Positions 1-8,552 of a stretch of 64,000 nt of DNA are shown here, piece by piece (position 1 is the first letter of the stretch; each line of letters starts with the position of its first letter). The stretch is from assembly GCA_902776435.1 (NCBI GenBank), contig CACYQB010000001.1, positions 62,001 through 126,000 of the forward strand. Reading direction: 5' to 3'. Origin of the DNA: an uncultured Bacteroidales bacterium. Lineage in GTDB: Bacteria > Bacteroidota > Bacteroidia > Bacteroidales > Muribaculaceae. The notes beneath the pieces were generated by a model. That model did no database searches, was not told where the DNA came from, and was given only the letters and a program-made list of their open reading frames with translations. A program made the position numbers and the translations under genes.

Positions 1-770
1 ACAGCGACACGTGGGCAGACCCCGCCAAGCAGTTCACCCCCAAGCGTTGGGAAGGCTTGAACAGCAAGGTGTTGGCCAACAGCATCTACCGCTATACCCG
101 CCACTGCCTGTTGGCCCTCAAGGCTGCGGGAGTTGTGCCTGCCACCATTCAGGTGGGCAACGAAATCACCTTTGGCATGGACTGGCCTGTGGGACGCGTG
201 GATCCGATGAATGCCGAGAATTGGGACGTGTTCACTAATCTGCTCAAGGCGGGCTGTAAGGCGTGCCGCGAGGTGTGCCCGTCGGCAGGCATCATTATCC
301 ATACTGAAAAGGCCGGCGTGTGGGAGATGACACGCAACTACTACGACCGCCTGAAGGAGGCTGGTGTGGACTATGACATCATCGGCTTGAGTTATTACCC
401 CATGTGGCATGGCACGATTCCCAACTTGGGCAGGACACTTGACCTGCTTGCTGAGCGTTTCCCCGATAAGCCTGTGATGATTGTCGAGGCTGCCTATTAC
501 TATCTTCATGACGGTGTGAACCGTGGCGAGGAAGATTTCTCCAATTGCCCTCCGGGCACGATCGAAGGCCAGCGTGAATTTACCGCACAGTTGGTGGCCG
601 AGCTCAACCGCCATAACAACGTGACGGGCTTGTTCTGGTGGTACCCCGAGGAGAACCGTTACGGCACCCGCTTCGAGAAGAGCGATTGGGGACTGAACCG
701 TGGCTTGTTCAATAGCGCCAACGGTCAAGCCTTGCCCGCGCTCTACGAGATGAGCCGCTTCAAGCAGTGA
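1..770 (+). CDS. Arabinogalactan endo-beta-1,4-galactanase, GH53 (5' end missing)
   Basis: This is the C-terminal part of a glycoside hydrolase family 53 enzyme, which cuts beta-1,4-galactan side chains of pectin and is normally secreted. The reading frame is open from base 3 to the TGA at 768-770, so the start lies outside the window; the first ATG-like codon inside it is not the true start. The first visible residues, SDTWADPAKQ, match the conserved GH53 stretch after strand beta-2. QVGNEITFG (visible residue 54 is Glu) carries the acid/base glutamate and VMIVEAAYYY (Glu at about visible residue 162) carries the nucleophile. The end follows the usual family length and no extra domain is seen. 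The EamA transporter follows 31 bp downstream. Family assignment is confident; substrate detail is inferred from the family. Confidence 0.9.
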   Translation, partial: SDTWADPAKQFTPKRWEGLNSKVLANSIYRYTRHCLLALKAAGVVPATIQVGNEITFGMDWPVGRVDPMNAENWDVFTNLLKAGCKACREVCPSAGIIIHTEKAGVWEMTRNYYDRLKEAGVDYDIIGLSYYPMWHGTIPNLGRTLDLLAERFPDKPVMIVEAAYYYLHDGVNRGEEDFSNCPPGTIEGQREFTAQLVAELNRHNNVTGLFWWYPEENRYGTRFEKSDWGLNRGLFNSANGQALPALYEMSRFKQ

Positions 771-801
771 CCGATTATCGGTATCAAACACACCCACGAT
801 T

Positions 802-1731
802 ATGACTAAGAAATCCAAGTACATCGGCATCCTGTGTGCCGTGCTGTCGGCTGTGTGCTATGGCACAAACCCCTTTGGCGCTTTGCCCCTCTATGAGGAA
901 GGCGTCAACACGGCGACAGTGCTGGCTCATCGCTTTGGCCAAGCGGTTATTCTGCTGGCCATAGTGATGCTCATCAAGCGTGAGAATTTCAAGGTTACCC
1001 GCCACGAGTTCAAGGTGTTGTTCTCGTTAGGTATCCTGTTTGCCGCATCGAGCATCACCTATTACCAGAGTTTCCACTTCATGGACGCGGGTATTGCCTC
1101 TACCATCCTGTTTGTCTATCCCGTGATGGTTGCCGTGATTATGGCTGCATTTTTCAAGGAAAAAGTCACGACGATGACTATTGTCGCCATCGTGATGTCG
1201 CTCGTGGGTATCGGCTTGCTCTACAAGGGTGGGACTGGAGTCTCGTTGAGCATAATCGGCATTGTGCTGTGTATCCTCTCTTCTTTGGCCTATGCCATTT
1301 ATATCATTGTGGTCAATCAGTCGAGCATCAAGATGTCGTCGTTCAAAGTTACATTCTATGCCATGCTGGTGTGTGAAATCACGTTGATACTTTATTCCTT
1401 TACCTCGCCCGAATTGTATTTGCACGCTCTGCCTTCAGCCCGTGCGTGGTCGTTTGCCGTCTGGCTTAGTGTGGTGCCTACTATTCTTTCATTGGTTTTC
1501 ATGACGGTTGCGGTGCATCATGTGGGCGCCACGCCGACTGCCATCTTGGGCGCACTTGAACCGCTCACGGCGGTGGCCATCGGCGTGATTATTTTCGGGG
1601 AGACCTTGACACCTCGCCTAATCGTCGGCATCCTGTTCATCCTCTTTGCCGTGATGCTGGTTGTCTTGGGCAAAGACCTTCACCTGCGGACCATTACCCA
1701 CGCCATCTCCCGCCTCTGGCGCTGGAAGTAA
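802..1731 (+). CDS. EamA/DMT-family transporter
   Basis: This 309-residue protein is a drug/metabolite transporter superfamily member of the inner membrane. About ten hydrophobic segments fall into two EamA halves (roughly residues 6-140 and 150-290), as expected for the family. The start KKSKYIGILCAVLSAVCYG and the second-half segment PTAILGALEPLTAVAIGVI are typical; the Glu-Pro-Leu in the latter is a family hallmark. A short basic tail ends the protein. It follows the GH53 gene by 31 bp and may be co-transcribed. It ends 8 bp from the 3' end of convergent aroB. The substrate cannot be read from sequence; such proteins export amino acids, nucleosides or other metabolites. Confidence 0.88.
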   Translation: MTKKSKYIGILCAVLSAVCYGTNPFGALPLYEEGVNTATVLAHRFGQAVILLAIVMLIKRENFKVTRHEFKVLFSLGILFAASSITYYQSFHFMDAGIASTILFVYPVMVAVIMAAFFKEKVTTMTIVAIVMSLVGIGLLYKGGTGVSLSIIGIVLCILSSLAYAIYIIVVNQSSIKMSSFKVTFYAMLVCEITLILYSFTSPELYLHALPSARAWSFAVWLSVVPTILSLVFMTVAVHHVGATPTAILGALEPLTAVAIGVIIFGETLTPRLIVGILFILFAVMLVVLGKDLHLRTITHAISRLWRWK

Positions 1732-1739
1732 AAGGCCAA

Positions 1740-2774
1740 TTACACGCCGAGGTGGTCGCGCAGGATGTCGAGGGCTGCGGTAACGTCGTCGGGGGTGACG
1801 GTCTGGTCGATGTGATAGTCGCCGATGGTGGCTAGTAGGGTGCAGGTGATTTCTCCGTTGCGGCTTTTTTTGTCATGGCGCATGAGGTCCAGCAATTCGT
1901 CGTAATCGTCGCAAGTGAATGGGAAGTCGTGGTAATTGTCGCGCACAAAGTTGCCCAGCAGGTGCACGTCTTCGCTGGGGAATTTTAGTATGATGTGTGA
2001 GAGGACGGCTTCGGTCACCAGACCCCAGGCTACGGCATAGCCGTGAGGTACTGGTTTACCTCGTTTCATGGCCAGGCTCTCGAAGGCGTGGCCGACAGTG
2101 TGTCCCAGGTTGAGGGCCTTACGCTCTCCTTGCTCGTTGGGGTCGCGGGCGACGATATCCACCTTGACCTGCACCGAGCGACGAAGGCGTTCCAGTAAGT
2201 CATCATGCTTGATGGGTGCGGTGAAATCGTGATTTAACAAGCGCAGGAATTCGTTACGGTCGCTTAAGAGAGCGTGCTTGATGACCTCGGCAAAGCCTGA
2301 TTTCATCTCCTCGACGGGCAAGGTGTCGAAATAGCGTGTCGAGATAATCACGTCGCTGGCAGGGGCAAAGGCCCCGATTTCATTTTTCAGCCCATTGTAA
2401 TTGAACCCGGTCTTGCCGCCCACGGCAGCATCGACAGCGCCTAATAGGGTAGTGGGCACATTGATGAATCTCATGCCGCGCTTGAAGGTTGCTGCAGCAA
2501 ATCCTCCCAGGTCGGTCACCATGCCACCTCCCAGGTTGATGACCAGCGAGTGTCGCGTCGCGCCAAAGTCTTCCAGCGCGTCCCACACGCGGCAGACCGA
2601 TGTCAGCGACTTGCCCGTGTCTCCGTCGGGAATGACGACGAGTCGCTCTTGTCCCAGAACAAAGCGAGCCGTGTTGACATCCGCGATATATACGGTCATG
2701 TTGGGGGCCATGTTTGCCTTTAAGCGTTCAATGGCCACCTCGACATCGTTGGTGAAGATGAGATTCTGTTGCAT
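1740..2774 (-). CDS. aroB: 3-dehydroquinate synthase
   Basis: AroB converts DAHP to 3-dehydroquinate in the shikimate pathway, using NAD and a metal ion, in the cytoplasm. The 344-residue protein carries DGDTGKSLTSV, the glycine-rich NAD-binding stretch INLGGGMVTDLGGFAAATF, the FINVPTTLLGAVDAAVGGK segment, and metal ligands in FAEVIKHALL and LNLGHTVGHAFE. The ATG at 2774 is chosen; the frame extends to a TTG at 2780 that would add only two residues. No strong Shine-Dalgarno is visible, which is normal for the phylum. A perfect inverted repeat lies between this gene and the HAD phosphatase upstream, so the two may be transcribed together with a structured spacer. Confidence 0.96.
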   Translation of the reverse strand: MQQNLIFTNDVEVAIERLKANMAPNMTVYIADVNTARFVLGQERLVVIPDGDTGKSLTSVCRVWDALEDFGATRHSLVINLGGGMVTDLGGFAAATFKRGMRFINVPTTLLGAVDAAVGGKTGFNYNGLKNEIGAFAPASDVIISTRYFDTLPVEEMKSGFAEVIKHALLSDRNEFLRLLNHDFTAPIKHDDLLERLRRSVQVKVDIVARDPNEQGERKALNLGHTVGHAFESLAMKRGKPVPHGYAVAWGLVTEAVLSHIILKFPSEDVHLLGNFVRDNYHDFPFTCDDYDELLDLMRHDKKSRNGEITCTLLATIGDYHIDQTVTPDDVTAALDILRDHLGV

Positions 2775-2783
2775 GATCAAAAA

Positions 2784-2856
2784 AACTACGAATTACACGA
2801 ATTATACAAATTGTGAAAGAGGATGCTGATGGGTATAACTCGTGTAATTCGTAGTT
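2784..2856. repeat. Intergenic inverted repeat (17-bp perfect arms)
   Basis: AACTACGAATTACACGA at 2784-2800 is the exact reverse complement of 2840-2856. The pairing continues inward for seven more bases with one mismatch (2801-2807 with 2833-2839), giving 23 of 24 pairs around a loop of about 25 nt. It fills the gap between the HAD gene and aroB on the minus strand. There is no T-run on the minus side, so a classical terminator is not obvious. It could stabilise the mRNA, attenuate transcription, or be a dispersed repeat. Confidence 0.8.
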
Positions 2857-2864
2857 AAAACTGT

Positions 2865-3605
2865 TTAGGCCTTGACGAGTGTCAGTGCCACGAGAAGTGA
2901 CGGCAGGGCAGCAGCCAGCTCATCCATGTTCTTATAAACGAGGTCGGCACCAGCCTTGTACAGGTCTTTCTCGGGGATGGGACCTGTCGTCACGCCGATG
3001 GTGAAGCAACCAGCGGCATGGGCAGCCTGAACGCCCAGCGGGGCATTCTCAATGACGATACACTGGTTGGATTTCTTCTCGGACTTGGTCATGGCCTTCA
3101 GATAGGGCTCGGGATTGGGTTTGCCCTTGCGCACGTCATGTCCTGTTACTTTCACTTCGCTGAACAAGCCGGGGAAATCCTTCTCGATGCGCTCCAGCAG
3201 AGTGTCCTGTTGTGATCCTGTTACCAGCACGTTCTCAACGCCAGATTCCTTCAGGGTCTTCAATACCCGCACGGCACCGGGCATCACGGGAGCTTCGCCC
3301 AACTCACGGAAATAGCGAGTCTTGACGCCATACAGGGCGAGTGCCTCGTCGTCGGTGATGTTTTTGCCTGCACCGGTCTTGAATTTCGTCTTGATGATTT
3401 CGCTACCGGTCATGCCTTCCATCTCGTAGAACTCGTCGCGGGTACATTTAATACCGTTTTTCTTCATGAGTTTCACCCAGGCCTGGGTGTGCAGCTTCAT
3501 TGAATCGTAGAGTACGCCGTCACAGTCGATGAGTGCGGCGTGAATGTCAAAGCCCTTGTGACCTGTATATTTCAGGTACTCGGCTATCGTCTGTTGTAAG
3601 GTCAT
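2865..3605 (-). CDS. HAD-superfamily hydrolase, beta-phosphoglucomutase-like
   Basis: This 246-residue cytoplasmic protein is a haloacid dehalogenase-type phosphatase or phosphomutase with an inserted helical cap. Motif I is IDCDGVLYDSM with the nucleophile Asp27 and acid/base Asp29. Motif II is VLVTGSQQ; motif III/IV is seen in GKPNPEPYLKAM and CIVIENAPLGVQAAHAAG. The layout matches the beta-phosphoglucomutase/phosphoglycolate phosphatase subfamily (cap type C1). Motif IV reads IENAP where many members have EDS or EDA, a modest deviation. The ATG at 3605 fits the family length. Substrate is not predictable beyond a small phosphorylated compound. It sits between aroB and the DUF5715 operon on the same strand. 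Confidence 0.88.
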   Translation of the reverse strand: MTLQQTIAEYLKYTGHKGFDIHAALIDCDGVLYDSMKLHTQAWVKLMKKNGIKCTRDEFYEMEGMTGSEIIKTKFKTGAGKNITDDEALALYGVKTRYFRELGEAPVMPGAVRVLKTLKESGVENVLVTGSQQDTLLERIEKDFPGLFSEVKVTGHDVRKGKPNPEPYLKAMTKSEKKSNQCIVIENAPLGVQAAHAAGCFTIGVTTGPIPEKDLYKAGADLVYKNMDELAAALPSLLVALTLVKA

Positions 3606-3638
3606 TGGATTAATGATTTATATGAATGAACATTGTTT

Positions 3639-4394
3639 TTATCTCACAGTGATGTGCAGGCAACCTGACTTGCGCTCAAAGATGGCGTAGCAGCGGCCCT
3701 GCCGACGGAAGTCTAGAACCACCTCGGCCAGAATATTCTTCAAGTCCTCGAGCGATACGACCATGCTCGGGTCCAAACAGTCAAACTTCACCCAACTGAT
3801 ATCAAAGGTGGTGCCGTAACGGTGGCAGGAATTTTCGGTCGCGGCACGGTTGCGCTTCATGAGTTTGCCGACGCTATAAACGGTGCGCGTCACGCTGGTT
3901 ACCTTGATGCGGTAATCCTTGCCGCCGCGCTTGCGGATGCTGTCCTGGAAGGCGTAGCCGATTTCCTTGAGCAGTTGGGCAGCTTTGGGCACCAGGTAGG
4001 GTACCGATGCGCTCAAGTCATCCAGCATATAGGCGTCGCACGAGAAAATTCTGATTAACGGCCGGTCAATGTGGTAAGCTTCACTCAGGCTATTGATGGG
4101 CTTGAAGCCGTTAGCCTCAGCGGCAACGAGTTGCAGCGCGTTGCTGTCGTTGAAAATCTGTTTAAGGGGCCGTTGCTCAATATAGGTAGGGAGACGATGG
4201 ATTTCGGCATTGGCGATGAGTCCCATGCTGTCTCCGATGATGCTGCGGTTGATGGGCATAGCGGGCGGTGCCTTATAGTCCCATGCTGTGGTATCCTGTT
4301 GCTCCTTGTTGCCGTCACCGCATGACGTGACACTTGCCAGGGCCAAGCCCATCAACAACAGTAGCGGCAGTAGGAGCAAGAGGTTTCGGTTCAT
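3639..4394 (-). CDS. DUF5715-like lipoprotein with an SxHxxGxxxD motif
   Basis: This 251-residue protein starts with a long hydrophobic signal and a lipobox (SVTSC, Cys25), so it is probably an envelope lipoprotein. The C-terminal half (about residues 110-251) resembles DUF5715, a Bacteroidetes family. Residues 189-198 read SCHRYGTTFD, which fits the SxHxxGxxxD zinc motif of M15/VanY-like D-Ala-D-Ala peptidases; His247 near the C-terminus (CLHITVR) could be a further ligand. A cell-wall peptidase-like fold is therefore inferred; activity is unproven. The start codon abuts the stop codon of the PIN-domain gene with no gap, so it is probably translated from the same mRNA as the toxin-antitoxin-like pair. 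Confidence 0.7.
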   Translation of the reverse strand: MNRNLLLLLPLLLLMGLALASVTSCGDGNKEQQDTTAWDYKAPPAMPINRSIIGDSMGLIANAEIHRLPTYIEQRPLKQIFNDSNALQLVAAEANGFKPINSLSEAYHIDRPLIRIFSCDAYMLDDLSASVPYLVPKAAQLLKEIGYAFQDSIRKRGGKDYRIKVTSVTRTVYSVGKLMKRNRAATENSCHRYGTTFDISWVKFDCLDPSMVVSLEDLKNILAEVVLDFRRQGRCYAIFERKSGCLHITVR

Positions 4395-4808
4395 CTAATT
4401 CTTATTGTGTAAAGTTTCAAGAAAATCATCTAATGAAATCACGTCAACGTGTGGAAACTGGATTGAAGCCAATACTTCATAGTGATGATCGTTAGTCACG
4501 ACATATCGGGCATTTGCAGCGATAGCGCAATCAACAAATTTATTGTCATCTGGATCGGCAGAGATGAGGTTGAAACGATAATAGGGGGAGATGAATTCTG
4601 CAAATGGACTGTTAATGATGCTCTTAATAATGACATCAGCAACTGAGTTGCCTATCAATCGTTGCAGAATTTCCATATATTCCTCCAAAATCTCGGTAGA
4701 AATACACAAAGTGTTAGTGCCGTCCTCAAATGATGCCCAAACATCATGATAACGGCTACGTTTAGGGATACTCTGTATCAAGCAATTTGTGTCGAGAACA
4801 AGCTTCAT
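4395..4808 (-). CDS. PIN-domain toxin-like nuclease
   Basis: This 137-residue protein is a putative toxin-antitoxin component of the PIN family, a metal-dependent RNase fold. It begins with LVLDTNCLIQSI, giving the first acidic residue. ISTEILEEYMEIL supplies the central glutamate, and SADPDDNKFVDCAIAANA with VVTNDHHYE supplies the remaining acidic residues. The length fits the COG1569-type family. The gene is 3 bp downstream of a 71-residue gene that may be the antitoxin, and its stop codon touches the start of the DUF5715 lipoprotein gene. Toxicity is inferred from the family only. Confidence 0.85.
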   Translation of the reverse strand: MKLVLDTNCLIQSIPKRSRYHDVWASFEDGTNTLCISTEILEEYMEILQRLIGNSVADVIIKSIINSPFAEFISPYYRFNLISADPDDNKFVDCAIAANARYVVTNDHHYEVLASIQFPHVDVISLDDFLETLHNKN

Positions 4809-4811
4809 GGA

Positions 4812-5027
4812 TTAGTTCAGCTGATGAAGGTCCATCCCGTTGATTTCGTCAAGTCGTTCTTGGTTTAATTGACCAGAATCCCATAACTCATCAAGACAAT
4901 CATCCATTCGCTTGGAATAATAACGGTAGAGAACCTCCTTTAATTCATTCAAGGAAGCCTCACTGCTTTCTAATTCAAACATCCTTAACAAGTGAATCTG
5001 TGTCTGATTAAATCTTGTCGTTTCCAT
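4812..5027 (-). CDS. Small protein, probable antitoxin partner
   Basis: This 71-residue protein is short, acidic at the C-terminal side and probably helical; it contains NELKEVLYRYYSKRMD and DELWDSGQLNQERLDEI. No DNA-binding motif is clear. Small proteins of this type commonly precede COG1569-like PIN genes in Bacteroidetes, so an antitoxin role is inferred from position (3-bp gap, same strand). The ATG at 5027 is about 17 nt downstream of the expected start site of a good promoter at 5051-5082, which supports this start. Confidence 0.65.
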   Translation of the reverse strand: METTRFNQTQIHLLRMFELESSEASLNELKEVLYRYYSKRMDDCLDELWDSGQLNQERLDEINGMDLHQLN

Positions 5028-5050
5028 TTCTCGCCATTTCTATTACAAGG

Positions 5051-5082
5051 CAAATTTAGTGCTTCTTTTGGAAAGAAACAAG
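5051..5082 (-). promoter_or_regulatory. Promoter of the toxin-antitoxin-like operon
   Basis: On the minus strand TAAATTTG (5058-5051) matches the Bacteroidetes -7 element TAnnTTTG. CTTG (5082-5079) lies 20 bp upstream as the -33 element. The expected start is about 5044, leaving a leader of about 17 nt before the ATG at 5027. Confidence 0.55.
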
Positions 5083-5250
5083 GTATTTTCTCTTTTTTCG
5101 CCTTTTTTGAGTATTTTTCAAGTAAAATGCGTGTTTTTGCCGCAATGTTTTTAAAGGGTTTGCAGACGTAGGATTCAATTGCATTTTCGCCTATCCTGTG
5201 CTTGATGAACATGGTTAGTCAGATGAGGTTTTAAATGTTTTTTTTGAGAG

Positions 5251-5284
5251 TTGGTAGGATTATCGATTTGATTTTGTACCTTTG
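5251..5284 (+). promoter_or_regulatory. Possible promoter of the phosphatase/GH20 pair
   Basis: TACCTTTG at 5277-5284 matches TAnnTTTG exactly. The nearest TTG upstream (5251-5253) is 23 bp away, longer than the usual 19-21, so the -33 part is weak. It lies about 80 bp upstream of the phosphatase start. Confidence 0.35.
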
Positions 5285-5364
5285 CAAGTTAAGTTGTCAT
5301 TTTTTAGTAATGATTCCGTAAACCATAGTGTAAACGGATATAAAGTTACGCTTGATATAATAGA

Positions 5365-5859
5365 TTGAATTTCAACAAGAAATATAGTGTGCTTTTCGTC
5401 TGTCTGGGGAATATATGCCGGTCGCCGGCGGCCCAGGCGGTGATGCAGCGCATGGTGGATGAGCGGGGCTTGACCGAGCGGTTCTATATCGACTCGGCCG
5501 GGACAGGTGGTTACCATATCGGTGACTTGCCGGATAAGCGCATGCGTGTGCATGCCCGCCCGCGTGGATATGAGTTGACTCATCGTGCCCGTCGTGTCCA
5601 GTCCAGTGACTTTGAGGACTTTGACCTTATCGTGGGCATGGATGCCGCTAACGTGGATGACCTGCGTTACAGGGCTGCAACCATCGAGCAACAGGACAAG
5701 GTGGTGATGATGGGCGACTACATCAGGCAGTTTCCCCACTATGACTATGTGCCCGACCCATATTACGAGGGCAGTGAAGGCTTTGAACTTGTGCTCGACC
5801 TGCTGGAAGATGCCTGTGATAACCTGCTGGATAGCATATTAAAACAAAACAACATATAA
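5365..5859 (+). CDS. Low-molecular-weight protein-tyrosine phosphatase
   Basis: This cytoplasmic enzyme dephosphorylates phosphotyrosine proteins; in many bacteria it partners a capsule or envelope tyrosine kinase, but none is visible here. The active-site loop CLGNICRS gives the CX5R signature (Cys13, Arg19, counted from the TTG start). The general acid is in the VPDPYYEG stretch near residue 130. Total length of 164 fits the family. No ATG lies before the active site, so TTG at 5365 is the likely start; the GTG a few codons later would leave too few residues before the catalytic loop. The GH20 ATG follows after 2 bp, so the two genes are almost certainly co-transcribed. Confidence 0.9.
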   Translation: MNFNKKYSVLFVCLGNICRSPAAQAVMQRMVDERGLTERFYIDSAGTGGYHIGDLPDKRMRVHARPRGYELTHRARRVQSSDFEDFDLIVGMDAANVDDLRYRAATIEQQDKVVMMGDYIRQFPHYDYVPDPYYEGSEGFELVLDLLEDACDNLLDSILKQNNI

Positions 5860-5861
5860 AA

Positions 5862-8339
5862 ATGAAGAAAACAACATTATTGACAATTCTTGCCTGCCTG
5901 TTGGTTGCCTTGACGATGAGCGCCCAGTCGCCCATCACCGTGAACTGGCAGATGGGGCAAAACAACACTGCGGCTAACAATTACAGTTCGCGTTTTGTAA
6001 TCAAGAACGTCTCCAAGCAGTCCCTCGGAAGCGACTGGCAGTTCTTTTTTAACCAGTTCTCGCGTAGGGTAACCTTGCCGGCAGGTTGTCCTGTGGACAT
6101 CGAAGAGGTTTCGACGACTTATTACCGCATGCGTCCAAATGCCAACTACAAGCCCATTGCGGCTGGTGATTCGCTCATTGTGGAGATGGTGATGACCGGA
6201 GCACTCATCAACAAGAACTATATGCCCGCTGGCGGTCATGTGGTGCTGGGTGGCGACATGACGCATCCCATTGCCGTGAACATCAATTGCGCTCCGCTCG
6301 ACAAACCTGGCCAGTGGCGCGACCACAAGGCTTATCCCGACGGCAACTACATGTACGCCTACAATGAGGCCATTAACGGCTTCGGGGATGGTTACACGGG
6401 CAACGATTACGACATTTTCCCCTCACCCAAGGAGGTGGATATCGAGGACGGCTTCACCCAGTTGGGTACCATTGTGAGCATCAAGACGGGTAAATTCCTC
6501 CAATGGGGTGGATATAGCCGTGCCAAGAAGTTGCTCGTCAATGAGTTGGAGAAGCGAGGCATTTATGTTTCCGATGGCCAAAAGACCGTTATCGAACTGT
6601 TGCTTGACAAAAAGATGAGCACCAACCGCGAGTATTACAGCCTGCGTGTGCATGACGGTCGCATCACCATCCGTGGCGTTACGAGTTCAGCCCTGATGAA
6701 TGGTGTCAAGACGCTGGTGGCCGCCCTGGACCACAGCAAGGGCAACCGCCTGCAGAACTGCTTCGTCATCGACTGGCCCGACTTCAAGTACCGTGGTTTT
6801 CATCTCGACATTGCCCGCAACTACATTGGCGGCCTTACTGAACTCAAGCGCTTTGTGGATCTGCTGGCCTACTACAAAATCAACACGTGGCAGTTCCACT
6901 TTACAGATGACGAGGCTTGGCGACTTGAGATTCCCGGTTTCCCCGAGTTGACACAGGTGGCTTCTCGCCGTGGTGCTACCCTCGACGAGAAGGGCTATCT
7001 GGCTCAGATATTTGACGGCAACGGTAATCCCGATGACCTGACACAGTGTGCCAATGGCTACCTCATCCGTAGCGAGTTCGTTGAACTGCTGCGCTATGCC
7101 TGGCAGCGTGGAGTGAACATCATCCCCGAGATAGAGACGCCCGGCCATGCCCGCGCCGCCATCGTGGCGATGAAGAATCGTGCCATGAGCAATCCCACCG
7201 CCGAGCAGTTCCGCTTGTGGGACGAAAAGAATGAGAGCGTCTATACCTCGGCCCAAAACTACCACGACAATGTGCTCAACGTGGCCAGTGACGATGTTTA
7301 CCGTTTTATCGACCGTGTGGTTGAAGAGTTGCAGAAGATGTATAAGGAGGCTGGCCTCAAACTCCAAGTCGTTCACTTGGGCGGTGATGAGGTGGCCCGT
7401 GGCGCATGGGATAAGAGCCCCGATGTGCAGGCACTCATGCAGCGCGAAGGCCTCAAGAACCAGCACGATGTACATGCCTATTTCCTGAAACGCGTCAGCG
7501 CCATGCTCGAGGCTCGCAAAATCCGCATCGCAGGCTGGCAGGAAATCGGTCTTGACAATACGCCTGAGTATAACGCATTGATGACGCCTCGTGTGGCAGG
7601 CGTGAACGCCTGGAGCACGGTGGGCTCACGCAGCGATGTGCCCTATCGCCTGGCTAATGACGGCTATCCCGTCATCCTCTCCAATGTGACCAACTTTTAT
7701 ATGGACATGGGATACAGTTGGCACCAGAACGAACAGGGATTGCACTGGGGTGGTAAGGTCGATGAAATCGACGCTTGGAGCGCCTTGCCCGCCAATATCT
7801 ATGCGAGCGCCCGCACGGCGGTTGACGGCACCCCTATCAATATCACCACTGCTGCCGATGGCAAGATCAAACTAGAGAAACCCGAGAACATCATCGGTGT
7901 GCAGGCCCAATTGTGGGGCGAGACCTTACGCTCGTTTGACCAGGTGCAGTACATGATGCTGCCCAAGATGATGGGCGTCAGCGAGCGTGCCTGGAATGCC
8001 ATCCCTGACTGGAGCAAGGACCTGACCGATATCGAAGCCTATAACGAGGCCCGCCATCAGTATAACCTCAAGATCGGTACCCGCGAGTTGCCCTTGTTGA
8101 AGAGCATGGGTTTCAATTTCCGTGTAGGACCTCCGGGCATTCAGTTGGTTGACGGCAAGTTGCTGATCAACACCCAGTATCCCGATGAAATGGTGACCTA
8201 TACTCTCGATGGCAGCGAGCCCACGATCGCTTCGCCCCGTTGGACGGCACCAGTGCCCGTCAAGAATCAGCCTCAGGTCATCAAGGCCAAGGCCTTCTAC
8301 CTGGGCCACGAGAGCGTGACAACTTACTTGTTTAAGTAA
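5862..8339 (+). CDS. Beta-N-acetylhexosaminidase, GH20
   Basis: This 825-residue secreted or periplasmic enzyme removes terminal GlcNAc or GalNAc from glycans. A signal peptide occupies about residues 1-22 (LACLLVALTMSAQ). An N-terminal chitobiase-like domain covers roughly 25-170, a GH20b domain roughly 180-305, and the catalytic barrel about 310-690. HLGGDEVARG contains the catalytic Asp509-Glu510 pair, and DIARNYIGG and HFTDDEAWRLEIPG are conserved substrate-site strands. The last 70 residues (TYTLDGSEPTIASPRW) form a chitobiase C-terminal domain. It starts 2 bp after the phosphatase stop. A terminator hairpin follows at 8372-8415, and a SusCD locus begins after it. Confidence 0.95.
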   Translation: MKKTTLLTILACLLVALTMSAQSPITVNWQMGQNNTAANNYSSRFVIKNVSKQSLGSDWQFFFNQFSRRVTLPAGCPVDIEEVSTTYYRMRPNANYKPIAAGDSLIVEMVMTGALINKNYMPAGGHVVLGGDMTHPIAVNINCAPLDKPGQWRDHKAYPDGNYMYAYNEAINGFGDGYTGNDYDIFPSPKEVDIEDGFTQLGTIVSIKTGKFLQWGGYSRAKKLLVNELEKRGIYVSDGQKTVIELLLDKKMSTNREYYSLRVHDGRITIRGVTSSALMNGVKTLVAALDHSKGNRLQNCFVIDWPDFKYRGFHLDIARNYIGGLTELKRFVDLLAYYKINTWQFHFTDDEAWRLEIPGFPELTQVASRRGATLDEKGYLAQIFDGNGNPDDLTQCANGYLIRSEFVELLRYAWQRGVNIIPEIETPGHARAAIVAMKNRAMSNPTAEQFRLWDEKNESVYTSAQNYHDNVLNVASDDVYRFIDRVVEELQKMYKEAGLKLQVVHLGGDEVARGAWDKSPDVQALMQREGLKNQHDVHAYFLKRVSAMLEARKIRIAGWQEIGLDNTPEYNALMTPRVAGVNAWSTVGSRSDVPYRLANDGYPVILSNVTNFYMDMGYSWHQNEQGLHWGGKVDEIDAWSALPANIYASARTAVDGTPINITTAADGKIKLEKPENIIGVQAQLWGETLRSFDQVQYMMLPKMMGVSERAWNAIPDWSKDLTDIEAYNEARHQYNLKIGTRELPLLKSMGFNFRVGPPGIQLVDGKLLINTQYPDEMVTYTLDGSEPTIASPRWTAPVPVKNQPQVIKAKAFYLGHESVTTYLFK

Positions 8340-8371
8340 TTGCGCGGCATCTGATAACAATAACAAGGAGC

Positions 8372-8415
8372 ACAAGCCCTGTGTTTGCACCGTGAGAGTC
8401 AAACATGGGGCTTGT
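8372..8415 (+). terminator. Terminator after GH20
   Basis: ACAAGCCC plus eight more bases (8372-8387) pairs with 8400-8415 in 14 of 16 positions, around a 12-nt loop. A pyrimidine-rich CCTTCTTTT follows. It lies 33 bp after the GH20 stop codon. Confidence 0.65.
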
Positions 8416-8544
8416 CCTTCTTTTGGCTAGAAAGGGATACGCCACGAATGCAAAAATAACTAAAAACATGTTGTTAAATCTAAAATAATTTGAATTTGTA
8501 GTGTTAAAAACGGGATAGGTATATAATAATTGAAAAATAATGTG

Positions 8545-8552
8545 TATGTTTG
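8545..8552 (+). promoter_or_regulatory. Possible -7 element for the susC operon
   Basis: TATGTTTG fits TAnnTTTG, but no TTTG is found at the usual distance upstream, which may mean an activator is needed. It predicts a start near 8558, so the upstream frame extension to 8540 cannot be translated, supporting the ATG at 8615. Confidence 0.35.

Larger units (their letters stand above)
5028..5364. other. 337-bp divergent intergenic region
   Basis: This gap separates the minus-strand toxin-antitoxin-like operon from the plus-strand phosphatase gene. It holds a well-spaced minus-strand promoter (5051-5082), a weaker plus-strand candidate (5251-5284), and A+T-rich DNA. A possible 75-codon minus-strand frame (4985-5212) overlaps the promoter and the small gene and is judged spurious. 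No RNA gene is seen. Confidence 0.6.

Noticed and set aside
4985-5212. 75-codon minus-strand frame overlapping the small antitoxin-like gene
   Set aside because: It lies across the promoter at 5051-5082 and overlaps a better-supported gene; no protein features.
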